The translations under genes and the position numbers were made by a program. Below are positions 9,191 to 19,300 of a stretch of 64,000 nt of DNA, piece by piece. The DNA lies in NCBI RefSeq assembly GCF_001553685.1, contig NZ_CP014264.1:2113906-2177905 (forward strand), written 5' to 3'. The notes below the pieces were generated by a model, which was not told the origin of the DNA, did no database searches, and saw nothing but the letters and a program-made list of their open reading frames with translations. Numbering within the stretch: position 1 is the stretch's first letter; every line of letters begins with the position of its first letter. This stretch comes from Streptococcus sp. oral taxon 431. Lineage in GTDB: Bacteria; Bacillota; Bacilli; Lactobacillales; Streptococcaceae.

Positions 9191-9373
9191 TTAGTTTACT
9201 TCTTCAACTGTTACCAAGTGAGATACTGCAGTGATCATACCACGAATTGCAGCGTTATCTTCTTTAATAACAGAGCTGTTCAATTTGCCAAGTCCAAGTG
9301 CTACAACAGTTTTACGTTGTGATGGAATGCGTCCGATTGGAGACTTAGTCAAAGTAATTTTAATTTGAGCCAT
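9191..9373 (-). CDS. rpmD: 50S ribosomal protein L30
   Basis: 60 residues from the ATG at 9371-9373: [20 protein letters not shown], matching the family length. A longer in-frame reading to 9427 would add a hydrophobic stretch overlapping rpsE and lacks a ribosome site, so I reject it. Follows rpsE by 13 bp. Confidence 0.97.
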   Translation of the reverse strand: MAQIKITLTKSPIGRIPSQRKTVVALGLGKLNSSVIKEDNAAIRGMITAVSHLVTVEEVN

Positions 9374-9386
9374 TTTATCCCCTTTC

Positions 9387-9881
9387 TTATGCCAAATCAG
9401 AAACTGAAATACCACGAAGGGCAGCAACTTCTTCAGCGCGTTTCAATTGTTTCAAACCTTCAACAGTTGCGCGAACAATGTTGATTGGAGTATTTGAGCC
9501 AAGAGATTTAGATGTAACATCAGCTACACCTGCCAACTCGATAACGGCACGAACAGCACCACCAGCGGCAACTCCAGAACCTTCTACAGCAGGTTTCAAC
9601 AATACTTTAGCTCCACCGAATTCTGAAATAACTTCGTGTGGGATTGTTGTTCCAACCATAGGAACTTCGATCAAGTTTTTCTTAGCATCTTCTACTGCTT
9701 TGCGGATTGCTTCTGGAACTTCTTGAGCTTTACCAGTACCAAATCCTACGCGACCATTGTGGTCACCAACGACTACAAGAGCTGCAAAACGAAGACGACG
9801 TCCACCTTTAACAACTTTAGTAACACGGTTAACAGCAACTACGCGTTCTTCTAATTCAACTGCATTGTCTTTAAATGCCAT
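9387..9881 (-). CDS. rpsE: 30S ribosomal protein S5
   Basis: 164 residues. N-terminal dsRNA-binding-like domain with [20 protein letters not shown], and C-terminal domain containing [21 protein letters not shown]5 lines the mRNA entry side and affects decoding fidelity. 17 bp after rplR, 13 bp before rpmD. Confidence 0.98.
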   Translation of the reverse strand: MAFKDNAVELEERVVAVNRVTKVVKGGRRLRFAALVVVGDHNGRVGFGTGKAQEVPEAIRKAVEDAKKNLIEVPMVGTTIPHEVISEFGGAKVLLKPAVEGSGVAAGGAVRAVIELAGVADVTSKSLGSNTPINIVRATVEGLKQLKRAEEVAALRGISVSDLA

Positions 9882-9898
9882 TTTCTAGTGTCCTCCTA

Positions 9899-10255
9899 TT
9901 AGAATTTCAATCCGTTTTCACGAGCTGCATCAGCCAAAGCTTTCACACGTCCGTGATATAGATATCCACCGCGGTCGAACACCACTTCTGAAATACCTTT
10001 AGCGTTTGCACGTTCTGCAACGAGTTTACCGACAGCAACGGCTTGTTCAGTTTTTGTTCCTTTTGAAACTTCTTTGTCAAGAGTTGAAGCACTTGCGAGC
10101 GTTACACCCGCTACGTCATCAATAACTTGAGCGTAGATGCCTGTATTAGAACGGAATACGTTCAAACGTGGGCGATCAGCAGTTCCAGAGAGTTTTCCGC
10201 GAACGCGACGGTGGCGTTTTTGGCGGAGTTTGTTTTTATCTGGTTTAGAAATCAC
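9899..10255 (-). CDS. rplR: 50S ribosomal protein L18
   Basis: 118 residues with a GTG start at 10253-10255 giving (M)[27 protein letters not shown] lies 6 bp upstream. The alternative upstream ATG (10292-10294) would add 13 residues absent from homologues. L18 binds 5S rRNA together with L5; the conserved [20 protein letters not shown] lies near the C-terminus. The 83-bp gap to rplF contains only small hairpins (GTGC-TAT-GCAC near 10291). Confidence 0.96.
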
Positions 10256-10338
10256 AGTTTTCACCTCTTTAGTTTTAAATCGTGTGCTATGCACAAAGTT
10301 GGAAATGATATTGGTGGCTGAAAATCAACCACTCAATA

Positions 10339-10875
10339 TTATTTACCTGTTTTACCTTCTTTAAGACGAACGTATTCGCCAACGTAACGGATACCTTTAC
10401 CTTTGTATGGTTCTGGTGAGCGAAGGCTACGTACGTAAGCAGCTGTTTGACCAACTACTTCTTTTGAAATTCCGCTAACAACGATTGTTGTTGGGTTTGG
10501 AAGTTCAAAAGTAATTCCTTCTGGAGCTTCAACTTCGTCTGGATGTGATTTACCAACAGCCAAAACAAGTTTTGATCCTTGAAGTTGTGCACGGTAACCA
10601 ACCCCACGCATTTCAAGTTGTTTCTTGAATCCTTCTGATACACCAATAACCATGTTGTTCAAAAGAGCACGAGTAGTTCCGTGGATAGTTTTCATTTCTT
10701 TTGAATCGTTTGGACGGTGAAGAGTTACTTCAGTACCTTCCACACGAATCTCAATATCTTTTGAGAACTCACGAGTAAGTTCTCCTTTAGGTCCTTTTAC
10801 AGTTACAACGTTGTCATTGTTAGTGATTTCAACACCAGCAGGCAACACGATAACTTTATTACCAATACGTGACAT
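10339..10875 (-). CDS. rplF: 50S ribosomal protein L6
   Basis: 178 residues of two duplicated alpha/beta domains, starting [20 protein letters not shown] and carrying the C-terminal L6 signature [20 protein letters not shown]. Located near the factor-binding centre of the large subunit. A 225-bp spacer containing a structured element separates it from rpsH upstream. Confidence 0.98.
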   Translation of the reverse strand: MSRIGNKVIVLPAGVEITNNDNVVTVKGPKGELTREFSKDIEIRVEGTEVTLHRPNDSKEMKTIHGTTRALLNNMVIGVSEGFKKQLEMRGVGYRAQLQGSKLVLAVGKSHPDEVEAPEGITFELPNPTTIVVSGISKEVVGQTAAYVRSLRSPEPYKGKGIRYVGEYVRLKEGKTGK

Positions 10876-10930
10876 GTTTTTATTCTCCTGTTAAATTGTC
10901 AGGCCATGACGGCCAGTTTTCACGGGGTTA

Positions 10931-11088
10931 AAGATACTTATTTAGTTCAAAAGCTGAACCGAACACGCTCTAAGAACTTTGTATCTTGATTTGAGTTCGA
11001 GCTAAGAATTCGGTGAAAAAGATAAGTTTGTCTTGGAGCATCGCTCCTGCTACAAACTTCCTATTTTCACTGCATTCTTTTAACGCTC
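10931..11088 (-). other. Structured spacer element 1 (rpsH-rplF)
   Basis: In the 225-bp gap upstream of rplF, an inner hairpin (AAGTTTGT 11024-11031 with ACAAACTT 11052-11059, enclosing GGAGC-ATC-GCTCC) is nested in an outer pairing (GAGCTAAGAATT from 10999 with ATTCTTTTAACGCTC ending 11088). On the minus strand the inner hairpin is followed by ATCTTTTTC, making it terminator-like. A further stem AAGATAC (10931-10937)/GTATCTT (10981-10987) lies beside it. A related element sits 610 bp away in the rpsN-rpsH gap, with different bases but the same pairing. Confidence 0.65.
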
Positions 11089-11100
11089 TCACATCATGAA

Positions 11101-11499
11101 TTACCAAACGTAAGCGATAACTTCCCCACCAACGTTCTTTTGGCGAGCTTCTTTATCAGTAAGCAAACCTTCTGAAGTTGAAAGGATAGCAATTCCAAGA
11201 CCGTTAAGTACTTTTGGAAGGTCTTCACGTTTTTTGTAGACACGAAGTCCTGGTTTAGAAACACGTTTCAAGTTAGTGATAACTTTTTCACCGTTTGGTC
11301 CGTATTTAAGGAATACACGGATGATGCCTTGTTTGTCATCTTCGATGATTTCTACGTTCTTAACAAAACCTTCGCGTTTAAGGATTTCAGCAATCCCTTT
11401 TTTGATGTTTGATGCAGGTACTTCAAGTACTTCGTGTTTTGCTTGGTTAGCGTTACGAATACGAGTTAGGAAGTCTGCGATTGGGTCAGTCATAACCAT
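11101..11499 (-). CDS. rpsH: 30S ribosomal protein S8
   Basis: 132 residues, starting [20 protein letters not shown], with the C-terminal [20 protein letters not shown] signature. Binds the central domain of 16S rRNA and, in many bacteria, represses the spc operon by binding its mRNA near rplE. It is flanked on both sides by related structured spacers, which is unusual for this operon. Confidence 0.98.
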   Translation of the reverse strand: MVMTDPIADFLTRIRNANQAKHEVLEVPASNIKKGIAEILKREGFVKNVEIIEDDKQGIIRVFLKYGPNGEKVITNLKRVSKPGLRVYKKREDLPKVLNGLGIAILSTSEGLLTDKEARQKNVGGEVIAYVW

Positions 11500-11608
11500 T
11501 TTATTTTCTCCTCTTACTAGTAGTTTGCAAGTTGCACTTGCTAGTTAATGATTGAGCTGGGCTCAGATAGTATTGACACATTCAAACAAGATAATCTCAT
11601 TTGAACAC

Positions 11609-11696
11609 GAGCTACAACCTGGGCAAAAAAGATAGATTTGTCTTGGAGCATCTCTCCTGCACCAAATCTCCTATTTTTGCTGGGGTTGTTACGCTC
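11609..11696 (-). other. Structured spacer element 2 (rpsN-rpsH)
   Basis: In the 211-bp gap upstream of rpsH, an inner hairpin (AGATTTG 11634-11640 with CAAATCT 11663-11669, enclosing GGAG/CTCC) is nested in an outer pairing (GAGCTACAACC 11609-11619 with GGTTGTTACGCTC 11684-11696). On the minus strand it is followed by TATCTTTTTT. It shares the core TCTTGGAGCATC with element 1, and the flanks differ in compensating ways. Confidence 0.65.
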
Positions 11697-11710
11697 TTTG
11701 TATCATGATA

Positions 11711-11896
11711 TTACCAAGATGCTTTTGTTACACCAGGAATTTGTCCTTTGTAAGCTAATTCACGGAAGCAAACACGGCAAAGTTTAAATTTGCGGTAAAC
11801 TGAATGTGGACGACCACATTTTTCACAACGAGTATAAGCTTGAGTAGAGAACTTCGCTGGACGTTTGTTCTTAGCAATCATTGATTTTTTAGCCAT
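11711..11896 (-). CDS. rpsN: 30S ribosomal protein S14, zinc type (S14Z)
   Basis: 61 residues, [20 protein letters not shown], with two CxxC pairs (C24-C27 and C40-C43) binding zinc. This is the short zinc-dependent S14 of Gram-positives, as opposed to the longer zinc-free copy induced in zinc starvation. 17 bp after rplE. Confidence 0.98.
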
Positions 11897-11913
11897 TAGA
11901 TTTACCTCCTATA

Positions 11914-12456
11914 TTATTTTGCAAAAGGCATTCCAAGGCCTGTAAGCAATGCACGTGACTCTTCGTCAGTGTTAGCAGTTGTTACGATAACGATGTCAAG
12001 ACCACGAGTTTTGTCAACGTCATCGAAGTTGATTTCTGGGAAGATCAATTGTTCTTTCACACCAAGTGTGTAGTTTCCGCGTCCGTCAAATGATTTTGTT
12101 GGAACACCGTGGAAGTCACGTACACGTGGAAGTGAAACTGAAACCAATTTATCCAAGAATTCGTACATACGTTCCCCACGAAGGGTAACTTTTGCACCGA
12201 TCGCAACACCTTCACGAAGACGGAAGCCGGCGATTGATTTTTTAGCTTTAGTGATAAGTGGTTTTTGACCTGAGATAAGTGCTAATTCTTCAGCAGCTTT
12301 TTCAAGGCTTTTAGCGTTTGATACAGCTTCACCAACACCCATGTTCAAAACGATCTTATCTACTTTAGGAACAGCCATCACTGATGAGTAGTTGAATTGT
12401 TCTGTCAAAGCAGGAACTACTTCATTAAGATATTTTTCTTTTAAACGATTTGCCAT
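11914..12456 (-). CDS. rplE: 50S ribosomal protein L5
   Basis: 180 residues, with [20 protein letters not shown] and the C-terminal [21 protein letters not shown]5 binds 5S rRNA and touches the P-site tRNA and S13 across the subunit bridge. 23 bp after rplX. Confidence 0.98.
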   Translation of the reverse strand: MANRLKEKYLNEVVPALTEQFNYSSVMAVPKVDKIVLNMGVGEAVSNAKSLEKAAEELALISGQKPLITKAKKSIAGFRLREGVAIGAKVTLRGERMYEFLDKLVSVSLPRVRDFHGVPTKSFDGRGNYTLGVKEQLIFPEINFDDVDKTRGLDIVIVTTANTDEESRALLTGLGMPFAK

Positions 12457-12479
12457 TATACTTCTCCTTTCCTTCGTGA

Positions 12480-12785
12480 TTAATCAAGCACTTCGCCTGA
12501 TTTTTTGTTGTAGCGAACTTTTTTACCGTCTACAAATTTGTAGCCAACGCGACCAGCTACACCGTTTTTGTCCAAAACTTGAACGTTTGATACATGGATA
12601 GCTGCTTCCTTCTCGATGATACCACCTTGAGGAAGTTCGTTAGTTGGACGTTGGTGTTTCTTAACGATGTTAACACCTTCAACGATAACTTTGTTTACTT
12701 TTGGAAGGGCAGTAAGGACAACAGCTTCTGTTCCCTTATCTTTACCAGCGATTACGCGAACTTTGTCGCCTTTTTTTACAAACAT
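12480..12785 (-). CDS. rplX: 50S ribosomal protein L24
   Basis: 101 residues. The KOW motif is at the N-terminus ([20 protein letters not shown]), followed by [16 protein letters not shown]. An assembly-initiator protein near the exit tunnel. Confidence 0.98.
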
Positions 12786-12807
12786 TTTTTTCTCCTTTTA
12801 TTCTTAC

Positions 12808-12835
12808 GCCCAATGGGCACCCTGGCTAGGCCAGG
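12808..12835 (-). other. Paired short hairpins in the rplN-rplX spacer
   Basis: Two adjacent GC-rich palindromes, GCCCAATGGGC (12808-12818) and CCTGGCTAGGCCAGG (12821-12835), occupy an 83-bp gap in an otherwise AT-rich tightly packed operon. No T-run follows, so this is more likely mRNA structure than a terminator. Confidence 0.5.
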
Positions 12836-12868
12836 GGACTGTGTTTGTTTGTTTTTGCTCTGTGAAAA

Positions 12869-13237
12869 TTAAAGTACTTCTGGAGCAAGTGACACGATCT
12901 TCATGAAGCCACCTTCACGCAATTCACGTGCAACTGGGCCAAAGATACGTGTTCCGCGAGGAGTTTTATCTTCACGGATGATAACTGCTGCGTTTTCGTC
13001 AAATTTGATGTATGAACCATCAGCACGACGAGCACCTGATTTAGTACGAACGATAACTGCTTTAACAACGTCACCTTTTTTAACCGCACCACCAGGAGTA
13101 GCTTGTTTTACAGATGCCACAATAACATCACCGATGTTCGCAAATTTACGTTTAGAACCACCAAGAACTTTGATAGTCAAGATTTCGCGTGCACCGCTGT
13201 TGTCTGCGACTTTCAAACGAGTTTCTGTTTGAATCAT
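12869..13237 (-). CDS. rplN: 50S ribosomal protein L14
   Basis: 122 residues, beginning [20 protein letters not shown], with the signature [20 protein letters not shown] and the C-terminal [20 protein letters not shown]. Contacts 16S rRNA in an inter-subunit bridge. 25 bp after rpsQ. Confidence 0.98.
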   Translation of the reverse strand: MIQTETRLKVADNSGAREILTIKVLGGSKRKFANIGDVIVASVKQATPGGAVKKGDVVKAVIVRTKSGARRADGSYIKFDENAAVIIREDKTPRGTRIFGPVARELREGGFMKIVSLAPEVL

Positions 13238-13262
13238 TTCAGTTTTCTCCTTTCAGGTTTGA

Positions 13263-13523
13263 TTAGATGATAACCGCTTCTTCAACGACTTCTACAAGAC
13301 GGAAACGTTTTGTAGCTGAAAGCGGACGAGTTTCCATGATACGTACGATATCGCCTTCTTTGGCAACATTGTTTTCATCATGTGCTTTGTATTTTTTAGA
13401 GTAGTTAATACGTTTACCATAGACTGGGTGGTTACGTTTTGTTTCAACTACAACTGTGATTGTCTTGTCCATTTTGTCAGATACAACACGTCCAACAAGA
13501 ACTTTACGATTATTGCGTTCCAT
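13263..13523 (-). CDS. rpsQ: 30S ribosomal protein S17
   Basis: 86 residues of OB fold, [20 protein letters not shown], with [20 protein letters not shown]. Primary 16S rRNA binder. 24 bp after rpmC. Confidence 0.98.
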
Positions 13524-13547
13524 TGAAATTTCTCCTTCCCTAGTCTA

Positions 13548-13754
13548 TTATTTCGCTTCAGATTGAACTGTTTTGATACGAGCGATTTGTTTTTTAACTT
13601 CTTTCAAGCGAGCTGTTTGTTCTAATTGACCAGTAGCAGCTTGGAAACGAAGTTCAAACAATTCTTTTTTCAATTCGTTTTCGCGCTTCGCGAGTTCTTC
13701 TTGAGAAAGACCACGAAGTTCTTTAACAAATTCTTTTACTTCATTAAGTTTCAT
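13548..13754 (-). CDS. rpmC: 50S ribosomal protein L29
   Basis: 68 residues forming two long helices: [20 protein letters not shown], then [20 protein letters not shown]. It lies at the exit tunnel and contributes to the docking site for SRP and trigger factor together with L23. 9 bp after rplP. Confidence 0.98.
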
Positions 13755-13763
13755 GCCTTCTCC

Positions 13764-14177
13764 TTATTCTGCTTCACGTTTTACGAATTTACATTTAACT
13801 GGCAATTTGTGGCTTGCAAGACGAAGCGCTTCACGAGCGATCTCTTCAGATACACCTGCAACTTCAAACATTACTTTACCACGTTTAACTGGTGCTACCC
13901 AACCTTCAGGTGCCCCTTTACCAGATCCCATACGAACCCCGATAGCCTTAGCTGTGTATGATTTGTGTGGGAAGATTTTAATCCAAACTTTACCACCACG
14001 TTTCATGTAACGAGTCATGGCGATACGAGCAGCTTCGATTTGGCGGTTAGTGATCCAGTGGCTAGTTGTAGCTTGAAGACCGTATTCACCGAATGCTACT
14101 TCTTTTCCACCTTTAGCTTCACCGCGCATTTTACCACGGAATTCACGACGGTGTTTAACACGTTTAGGTACTAACAT
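13764..14177 (-). CDS. rplP: 50S ribosomal protein L16
   Basis: 137 residues, starting [20 protein letters not shown], with the signature [20 protein letters not shown]. Reaches the peptidyl-transferase region and A-site tRNA. Only 3 bp after rpsC, so translation is probably coupled. Confidence 0.98.
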   Translation of the reverse strand: MLVPKRVKHRREFRGKMRGEAKGGKEVAFGEYGLQATTSHWITNRQIEAARIAMTRYMKRGGKVWIKIFPHKSYTAKAIGVRMGSGKGAPEGWVAPVKRGKVMFEVAGVSEEIAREALRLASHKLPVKCKFVKREAE

Positions 14178-14180
14178 TGG

Positions 14181-14834
14181 TTATTTACCTCCTTTAGTGT
14201 TTTTACGAGCTGGAAGAACTTCACCACGGTAGATCCATACTTTAACACCAAGTTTACCGTATGTAGTGTCTGCTTCTTCCCAAGCATAATCGATATCTGC
14301 ACGAAGTGTGTGAAGTGGAACAGTTCCTTCAGAGTATCCTTCAGCACGGGCGATATCTGCACCGTTCAAACGACCTGATACTTGAGTTTTGATTCCTTTA
14401 GCTCCAGCACGCATTGCACGTTGGATTGCTTGTTTTTGTGCACGACGGAAAGCAACACGTTGCTCCAATTGACGAGCAATTCCTTCACCAACAAGGTGAG
14501 CATCCAAATCAGGTTGTTTGATTTCGATGATGTTGATGTGTACTTGTTTTCCAGTCAATTTGTTAAGTTTAGCACGAAGTGCATCAACGTTAGCACCACC
14601 TTTACCGATAACCATACCTGGTTTAGCAGTGTGAAGTGAAACGTTAACTTTGTTTACTGCGCGTTCGATTTCAATAGTTGAAACAGCTGCGTCAGCAAGT
14701 TCTTTTTGAACGAATTTACGGATTGCAAGATCTTCATGAAGGTAATCCGCGTATTCTTTTTCAGCATACCATTTGGCATCCCAATCACGGATGATGCCGA
14801 CACGCATACCAATTGGATGTACTTTTTGACCCAC
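14181..14834 (-). CDS. rpsC: 30S ribosomal protein S3
   Basis: 217 residues. N-terminal KH type II domain with the GxxG loop in [20 protein letters not shown] (about 70-89), C-terminal domain with [20 protein letters not shown]. Part of the mRNA entry helicase with S4 and S5. 12 bp after rplV. Confidence 0.98.
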
Positions 14835-14846
14835 GATTTTACCTCC

Positions 14847-15191
14847 TTATTTTTCTGCAACAGCTACAGTGATGTGAGCTGTACGTTTGTTGATTGGTGA
14901 AGCTGAACCTTTCGCACGTGGACGGAAACGTTTCATAGTTGGTCCTTCGTTTGCGAATGCTTCAGATACTACCAAGTTAGCTTTATCCAAACCAAAGTTG
15001 TTTTCAGCGTTAGCTACAGCTGAGTTCAAAACTTTCAAGATGATTTCAGCAGCTTTGTTTGGAGTGAATGTCAAAATTGCGATTGCATCGGCTACGCTTT
15101 TACCACGGATGTTGTCAAGAACAAGACGTGATTTACGAGGTGAAACACGTACTGTGCGAGCCATTGCTTTAGCTGAAGTAATTTCTGCCAT
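14847..15191 (-). CDS. rplV: 50S ribosomal protein L22
   Basis: 114 residues. Conserved [20 protein letters not shown] and the tunnel-lining beta-hairpin with [20 protein letters not shown], the region where macrolide-resistance changes arise in streptococci; no insertion is visible here. 11 bp after rpsS. Confidence 0.98.
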   Translation of the reverse strand: MAEITSAKAMARTVRVSPRKSRLVLDNIRGKSVADAIAILTFTPNKAAEIILKVLNSAVANAENNFGLDKANLVVSEAFANEGPTMKRFRPRAKGSASPINKRTAHITVAVAEK

Positions 15192-15202
15192 TTATGTTCT
15201 CC

Positions 15203-15484
15203 TTATTTTCTACGTGTCTTCTTGTCGTCTGCGGCGTGACCTTTGTAAGTACGAGTTGGTGCGAATTCACCAAGCTTGTGACCTACCATGTCTTCTTGGA
15301 TGTAAACAGGTACGTGTTTACGTCCATCATAAACTGCGATAGTGTAACCAATGAAACTTGGGAAGATCGTTGAACGACGTGACCAAGTTTTGATAACTTT
15401 TTTCTTTTCGTCGTTAGCTTGAGCTTCAACTTTTTTCATCAAATGCTCATCGACGAAAGGTCCTTTTTTAAGACTGCGTCCCAT
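15203..15484 (-). CDS. rpsS: 30S ribosomal protein S19
   Basis: 93 residues from ATG 15482-15484: [20 protein letters not shown], ending with the [16 protein letters not shown] tail. A longer in-frame reading to 15532 runs into a spacer hairpin and is not used by the family. Forms the head of the small subunit with S13. Confidence 0.97.
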
Positions 15485-15524
15485 TTTTATATTTTCTCCT
15501 TTAAATTTTGTACCACAGCGGCTT

Positions 15525-15582
15525 GCGCTCACAAGGAGCGCTACCGAGCTGGCGGAATTTCTAGTTGCCTAAGCGACTAGTT
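15525..15582 (-). other. Two hairpins in the rplB-rpsS spacer
   Basis: GCGCTC-ACAAG-GAGCGC (15525-15541) and CTAGTTGC-CTAA-GCGACTAG (15563-15582) lie in the 103-bp gap between rplB and rpsS, where 10-25 bp would be usual. No T-run follows on the minus strand. Likely mRNA structure separating the first part of the S10 operon from rpsS. Confidence 0.5.
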
Positions 15583-15587
15583 TTAAA

Positions 15588-16421
15588 TTATTTCTCGTTG
15601 CGACGACGAACGATAAGTTTGTCAGATTTCGCTTTCTTGTTACGAGTTTTAAGACCAAGAGCAGGTTTGCCCCATGGAGTAGATGGTGCTTTACGACCAA
15701 CTGGTGCTTTACCTTCACCACCACCGTGTGGGTGGTCGTTAGGGTTCATTACAGAACCACGAACTGTTGGGCGGATACCTTTCCAACGGCTACGTCCTGC
15801 TTTACCAAGGTTTACAAGTCCATGTTGTTCGTTTCCAACAACACCAACTGTAGCACGACAAGTTCCAAGAATCATACGAACTTCGCCTGATTGAAGACGA
15901 ACAAGAACGTATTTACCTTCTTGTCCCAATACTTGAGCAGAAGCTCCAGCAGCACGAACCAATTCACCGCCACGACCTGGTTTCAACTCAATGTTGTGAA
16001 CCAAAGTACCAACTGGGATGTTAGCAAGTGGAAGAGCGTTACCTACTTTGATATCTGCTTCAGGACCTGAAACGATACGTTGACCAACTTCAAGACCTTT
16101 TGGAGCGATGATGTATGCTTTCACACCGTCAGTGTAGTGCACAAGAGCGATGTTTGCAGAACGGTTTGGATCGTACTCGATAGTTTTAACAACTGCTTCA
16201 ACGTTATCTTTGTTACGTTTAAAGTCAACCAAACGGTAGAAACGTTTGTGTCCACCACCTTGGTGACGAACAGTGATACGACCGTTGTTGTTACGACCAG
16301 CCTTGTTCTTCAAAGCAACAAGCAAAGTTTTTTCTGGTGTGCTTGTTGTGATTTCAGCGAAATCCAAAGAAGTCATATTACGGCGACCGTTTGTTGTTGG
16401 TTTATAAACACGAATTCCCAC
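15588..16421 (-). CDS. rplB: 50S ribosomal protein L2
   Basis: 277 residues; OB-fold and SH3-like domains. The C-terminal catalytic-centre signature [20 protein letters not shown] (His near residue 230) is needed for subunit joining and peptidyl transferase. 17 bp after rplW. Confidence 0.98.
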   Translation of the reverse strand: MGIRVYKPTTNGRRNMTSLDFAEITTSTPEKTLLVALKNKAGRNNNGRITVRHQGGGHKRFYRLVDFKRNKDNVEAVVKTIEYDPNRSANIALVHYTDGVKAYIIAPKGLEVGQRIVSGPEADIKVGNALPLANIPVGTLVHNIELKPGRGGELVRAAGASAQVLGQEGKYVLVRLQSGEVRMILGTCRATVGVVGNEQHGLVNLGKAGRSRWKGIRPTVRGSVMNPNDHPHGGGEGKAPVGRKAPSTPWGKPALGLKTRNKKAKSDKLIVRRRNEK

Positions 16422-16438
16422 GATATTTCCTCCTTAGA

Positions 16439-16735
16439 TTATTCAGCTTCAGCAGCAAACAACTCGATTGCTTTTGAATCAGCTGTAAGTGTGATGATAG
16501 CTTTTTTAGTTTTGTTAGTAAAACCAGTGTAACGTCCAACACGTTTAGCTTTAGGTTTTACGTTGATTGTGTTAACATTTGCAACTTTAACACCTTCGAA
16601 AGCAGCTTCAACAGCTTGCTTGATCAAAAGTTTATGCGCACGTGTGTCAACTTCAAATACATATTTTCCTGCTTCAAGTTGAGCCATTGAGCTTTCAGTG
16701 ATTACAGGTTTTTTGATAACATCATACAAATTCAT
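16439..16735 (-). CDS. rplW: 50S ribosomal protein L23
   Basis: 98 residues, [20 protein letters not shown]. Main docking site of SRP and trigger factor at the tunnel exit. Its ATG overlaps the rplD stop codon by one base in a TAATG arrangement, implying translational coupling. Confidence 0.98.
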
Positions 16736-17358
16736 TATGCAAGAACCTCCTCGATTTTAGAGATAGCTGCTTGAGTAACAAGAAGTTTGTCACTATTTGC
16801 GATGTCAAGAACACTTGCAGTTGTAGCAGTCGCAACTTTCACGTTTGGAAGGTTACGAGCTGAAAGAGCTGCGAATTCGTTTCCTTCTTCAAGAATAACA
16901 AGGACTTTAGAATCGATGCTCAAAGCTGCAAGAACTTTTGCAAATTCAGCAGTTTTTGGAGCTGTAAATTCAAGAGAATCAACGGCTACAAATTTGTTTT
17001 CAGCAACTTTTTCTGAGTAAACAGATTTTAGTGCAAGGCGACGAACTTTTTGAGGAAGTTTGTACGCATAGCTACGTGGAGTTGGTCCGAAGACGATTCC
17101 ACCACCACGCCATTGTGGAGAGCGGATAGAACCTTGACGAGCACGTCCAGTTCCTTTTTGACGCCATGGTTTGCGTCCGCCACCTGAAACGGCTGAACGG
17201 TTTTTAACAGCGTGAGTTCCTTGACGAAGGCTAGCACGTTGGCTGATGATGACATCAAACACAACAGATTGGTTTGGTTCGATACCAAAGATTGCATCGT
17301 TAAGAACAACTTCGCCCGCTTGTTTACCAGTTTGGTCGAATAATGTTACATTTGCCAT
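16735..17358 (-). CDS. rplD: 50S ribosomal protein L4
   Basis: 207 residues. The extended loop [20 protein letters not shown] (about residues 60-79) reaches into the exit tunnel and is a macrolide-resistance hot spot; the sequence looks wild type ([12 protein letters not shown] intact). In E. coli L4 represses the S10 operon; whether this holds in streptococci is not known to me. Confidence 0.98.
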
Positions 17359-17382
17359 TTTGACTGTATTCCCCTTTCCTTA

Positions 17383-18009
17383 TTATTTACCAGCTTTAAC
17401 TGCTGATTTGATAGTGATAAGAGATTTCTTAGCACCTGGTACGTTACCTTTGATAAGGATAACGTTCTTTTCTGGAACAACTTGTACAACTTCAAGGTTT
17501 TGAATTGTTACACGGTCGCCACCCATACGTCCTGCAAGGTTTTTACCTTTGAATACGCGGTTAGGTGCAACAGGTCCCATAGAACCTGGACGACGATGGT
17601 AACGAGAACCGTGAGCCATAGGTCCACGTGATTGTCCATGGCGTTTGATAACACCTTGGAAACCTTTACCTTTAGAAGTACCAGTTACGTCAACAACATC
17701 TCCAGCTGCGAAAGTTTCAACTGTGATTTCAGCACCAACTTCCAAGCCTTCAACGTTTTTGAATTCACGAATGAAGCGCTTAGGAGCCGTGTTAGCTTTT
17801 GCTACATGTCCTTTAGCAGGTTTGTTGCTCAATACTTCGCGTTTGTCATCGAAACCAACTTGGATAGCGTTGTACCCGTCTGTTTCAACAGTTTTAACTT
17901 GAAGAACAACGTTTGGAGTTGCTTCAATAACTGTTACAGGGATCAATTCGCCAGCTTCAGTGAAGATTTGAGTCATTCCCACTTTTTTCCCTAAGATTCC
18001 TTTTGTCAT
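17383..18009 (-). CDS. rplC: 50S ribosomal protein L3
   Basis: 208 residues, starting [20 protein letters not shown], with [20 protein letters not shown] in the loop that reaches the peptidyl-transferase centre. 82 bp after rpsJ, 24 bp before rplD. Confidence 0.98.
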
Positions 18010-18091
18010 GAGAAAATAGTTCCTTTTCTATATTTTTTATTCAAAAAGTTTTTAACGAGCGTTTTTTATGCTCAAGTTATCAAGCTTTAAA

Positions 18092-18400
18092 TTAAAGTTT
18101 GATTTCTACGTTTACACCACTTGGAAGATCCAATTTCATCAAAGCGTCAACTGTTTTTTGAGTTGGGTTAACGATATCGATCAAACGTTTGTGTGTACGC
18201 ATTTCAAATTGTTCGCGAGAGTCTTTGTATTTATGAGTCGCACGAATGATTGTGTAGAGGCTACGCTCAGTTGGAAGTGGGATTGGACCCGCAACTTGTG
18301 CACCTGTACGAGTAGCTGATTCTACGATTTTAGCAGCCGCTGTGTCAAGCGTACGGTGTTCGTAAGCTTTCAAACGGATACGGATTTTTTTGTTTGCCAT
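18092..18400 (-). CDS. rpsJ: 30S ribosomal protein S10 (NusE)
   Basis: 102 residues, [20 protein letters not shown], with the S10 signature [14 protein letters not shown]. Besides its place in the 30S head it acts as NusE in antitermination with NusB. First gene of the operon; the promoter lies about 140 bp upstream. Confidence 0.98.
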
Positions 18401-18512
18401 CTTTTTCTCCTTTTCGTCTATTTAAGATAATAGGCTAGCTCCACAAGAAAACCGACGCGCGTTGCGTGGCAATGCAACCGAGCGTGTCGCAACCTCTTGC
18501 ATCAAAGCTAAA

Positions 18513-18564
18513 GCTGTAATTTACAGCACCATAATAGAATAACACAAAGCCCCTGCGATTGCAA
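18513..18564 (-). promoter_or_regulatory. Promoter and leader hairpin of the S10-spc-alpha operon
   Basis: Minus strand: TTGCAA (18559-18564), 17-bp spacer, TATTCT (18536-18541) with TG in the extended position. The roughly 130-nt leader starts with a palindromic hairpin GCTGTAA-A-TTACAGC (18513-18527) and contains a GC-rich stretch (GCGACACGCTCGG to CGCGCGTCGG, about 18450-18490) that can fold, so leader-based control is possible. Confidence 0.7.
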
Positions 18565-18664
18565 GGGATTTGACAGATTTTTTTTAATTTTTTAGATGAA
18601 ACTGTTTTCTTATTCCATTTTAATAATTTTGCATATTTAAGTGCTGGATTATCTGACTTTTCTT

Positions 18665-19300
18665 CTATATGATGTTAGTTATGATGTTAGTTTTAATTTG
18701 AAATTTATCATCTGATTGATCTACCAAGATATCTGCCATTGACTCGGTTGTTTTATAGTATCGTAGATACTGCTCTCGTCTCATCTGCTGACTAGCCAAT
18801 ATAAAGGATGCATCGCCATTTCTCACAGTCGTATCTCGAGCTAGACGTCTCTTTAATTCTGTCTCTTCATCCGTGTAGAAACAAACAGTTTTATCAAAGA
18901 GTTCCTTTGGTAGAAAACCCACAGACATCCCTTCGACTATCAGAATTGGTTTTGCTCCCGATAAGATCTCACTAGCCTTCCAAGGTTCTTCTATTGTCAA
19001 GACATCCATACCCGCCTGCAAAGCGAGGATATCTCTTTGTAAACTTGCCAGCTCATGCGCTACTGGTAAACATGCTGTCACCTTTTGGTCCGGTGTCTCT
19101 TTAGGTACCACTAAATGTCGTTCCGAAGTAATATAGGGATCTGTTTCTAGTAAATTTACCTTTTGGGAATCAAGTTCTTGGTACAATTCTTGAGCAAAAG
19201 TTGATTTTCCTGAGGCTCCATGGCCGTAGATACCTAGCGTTTTTACTTTTCCAGACTCTATTTCTGATACTAGTCTTTCTACTAACTCTTTTTTCTTCAT
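18665..19300 (-). CDS. P-loop kinase related to uridine kinase / phosphoribulokinase
   Basis: 211-residue soluble protein with Walker A GHGASGKST (about residues 26-34), an acidic motif after LLETDPYI, and a Walker-B-like ILIVEGMSVGFLP near 117-129, the layout of the uridine kinase/phosphoribulokinase group. The substrate is not known. Overlaps the end of nrdG by 4 bp, and the same neighbour is present in pneumococcus, so it is a stable member of the nrd cluster. It could phosphorylate a nucleoside or sugar feeding into the pool; that is inference. Confidence 0.8.
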   Translation of the reverse strand: MKKKELVERLVSEIESGKVKTLGIYGHGASGKSTFAQELYQELDSQKVNLLETDPYITSERHLVVPKETPDQKVTACLPVAHELASLQRDILALQAGMDVLTIEEPWKASEILSGAKPILIVEGMSVGFLPKELFDKTVCFYTDEETELKRRLARDTTVRNGDASFILASQQMRREQYLRYYKTTESMADILVDQSDDKFQIKTNIITNII

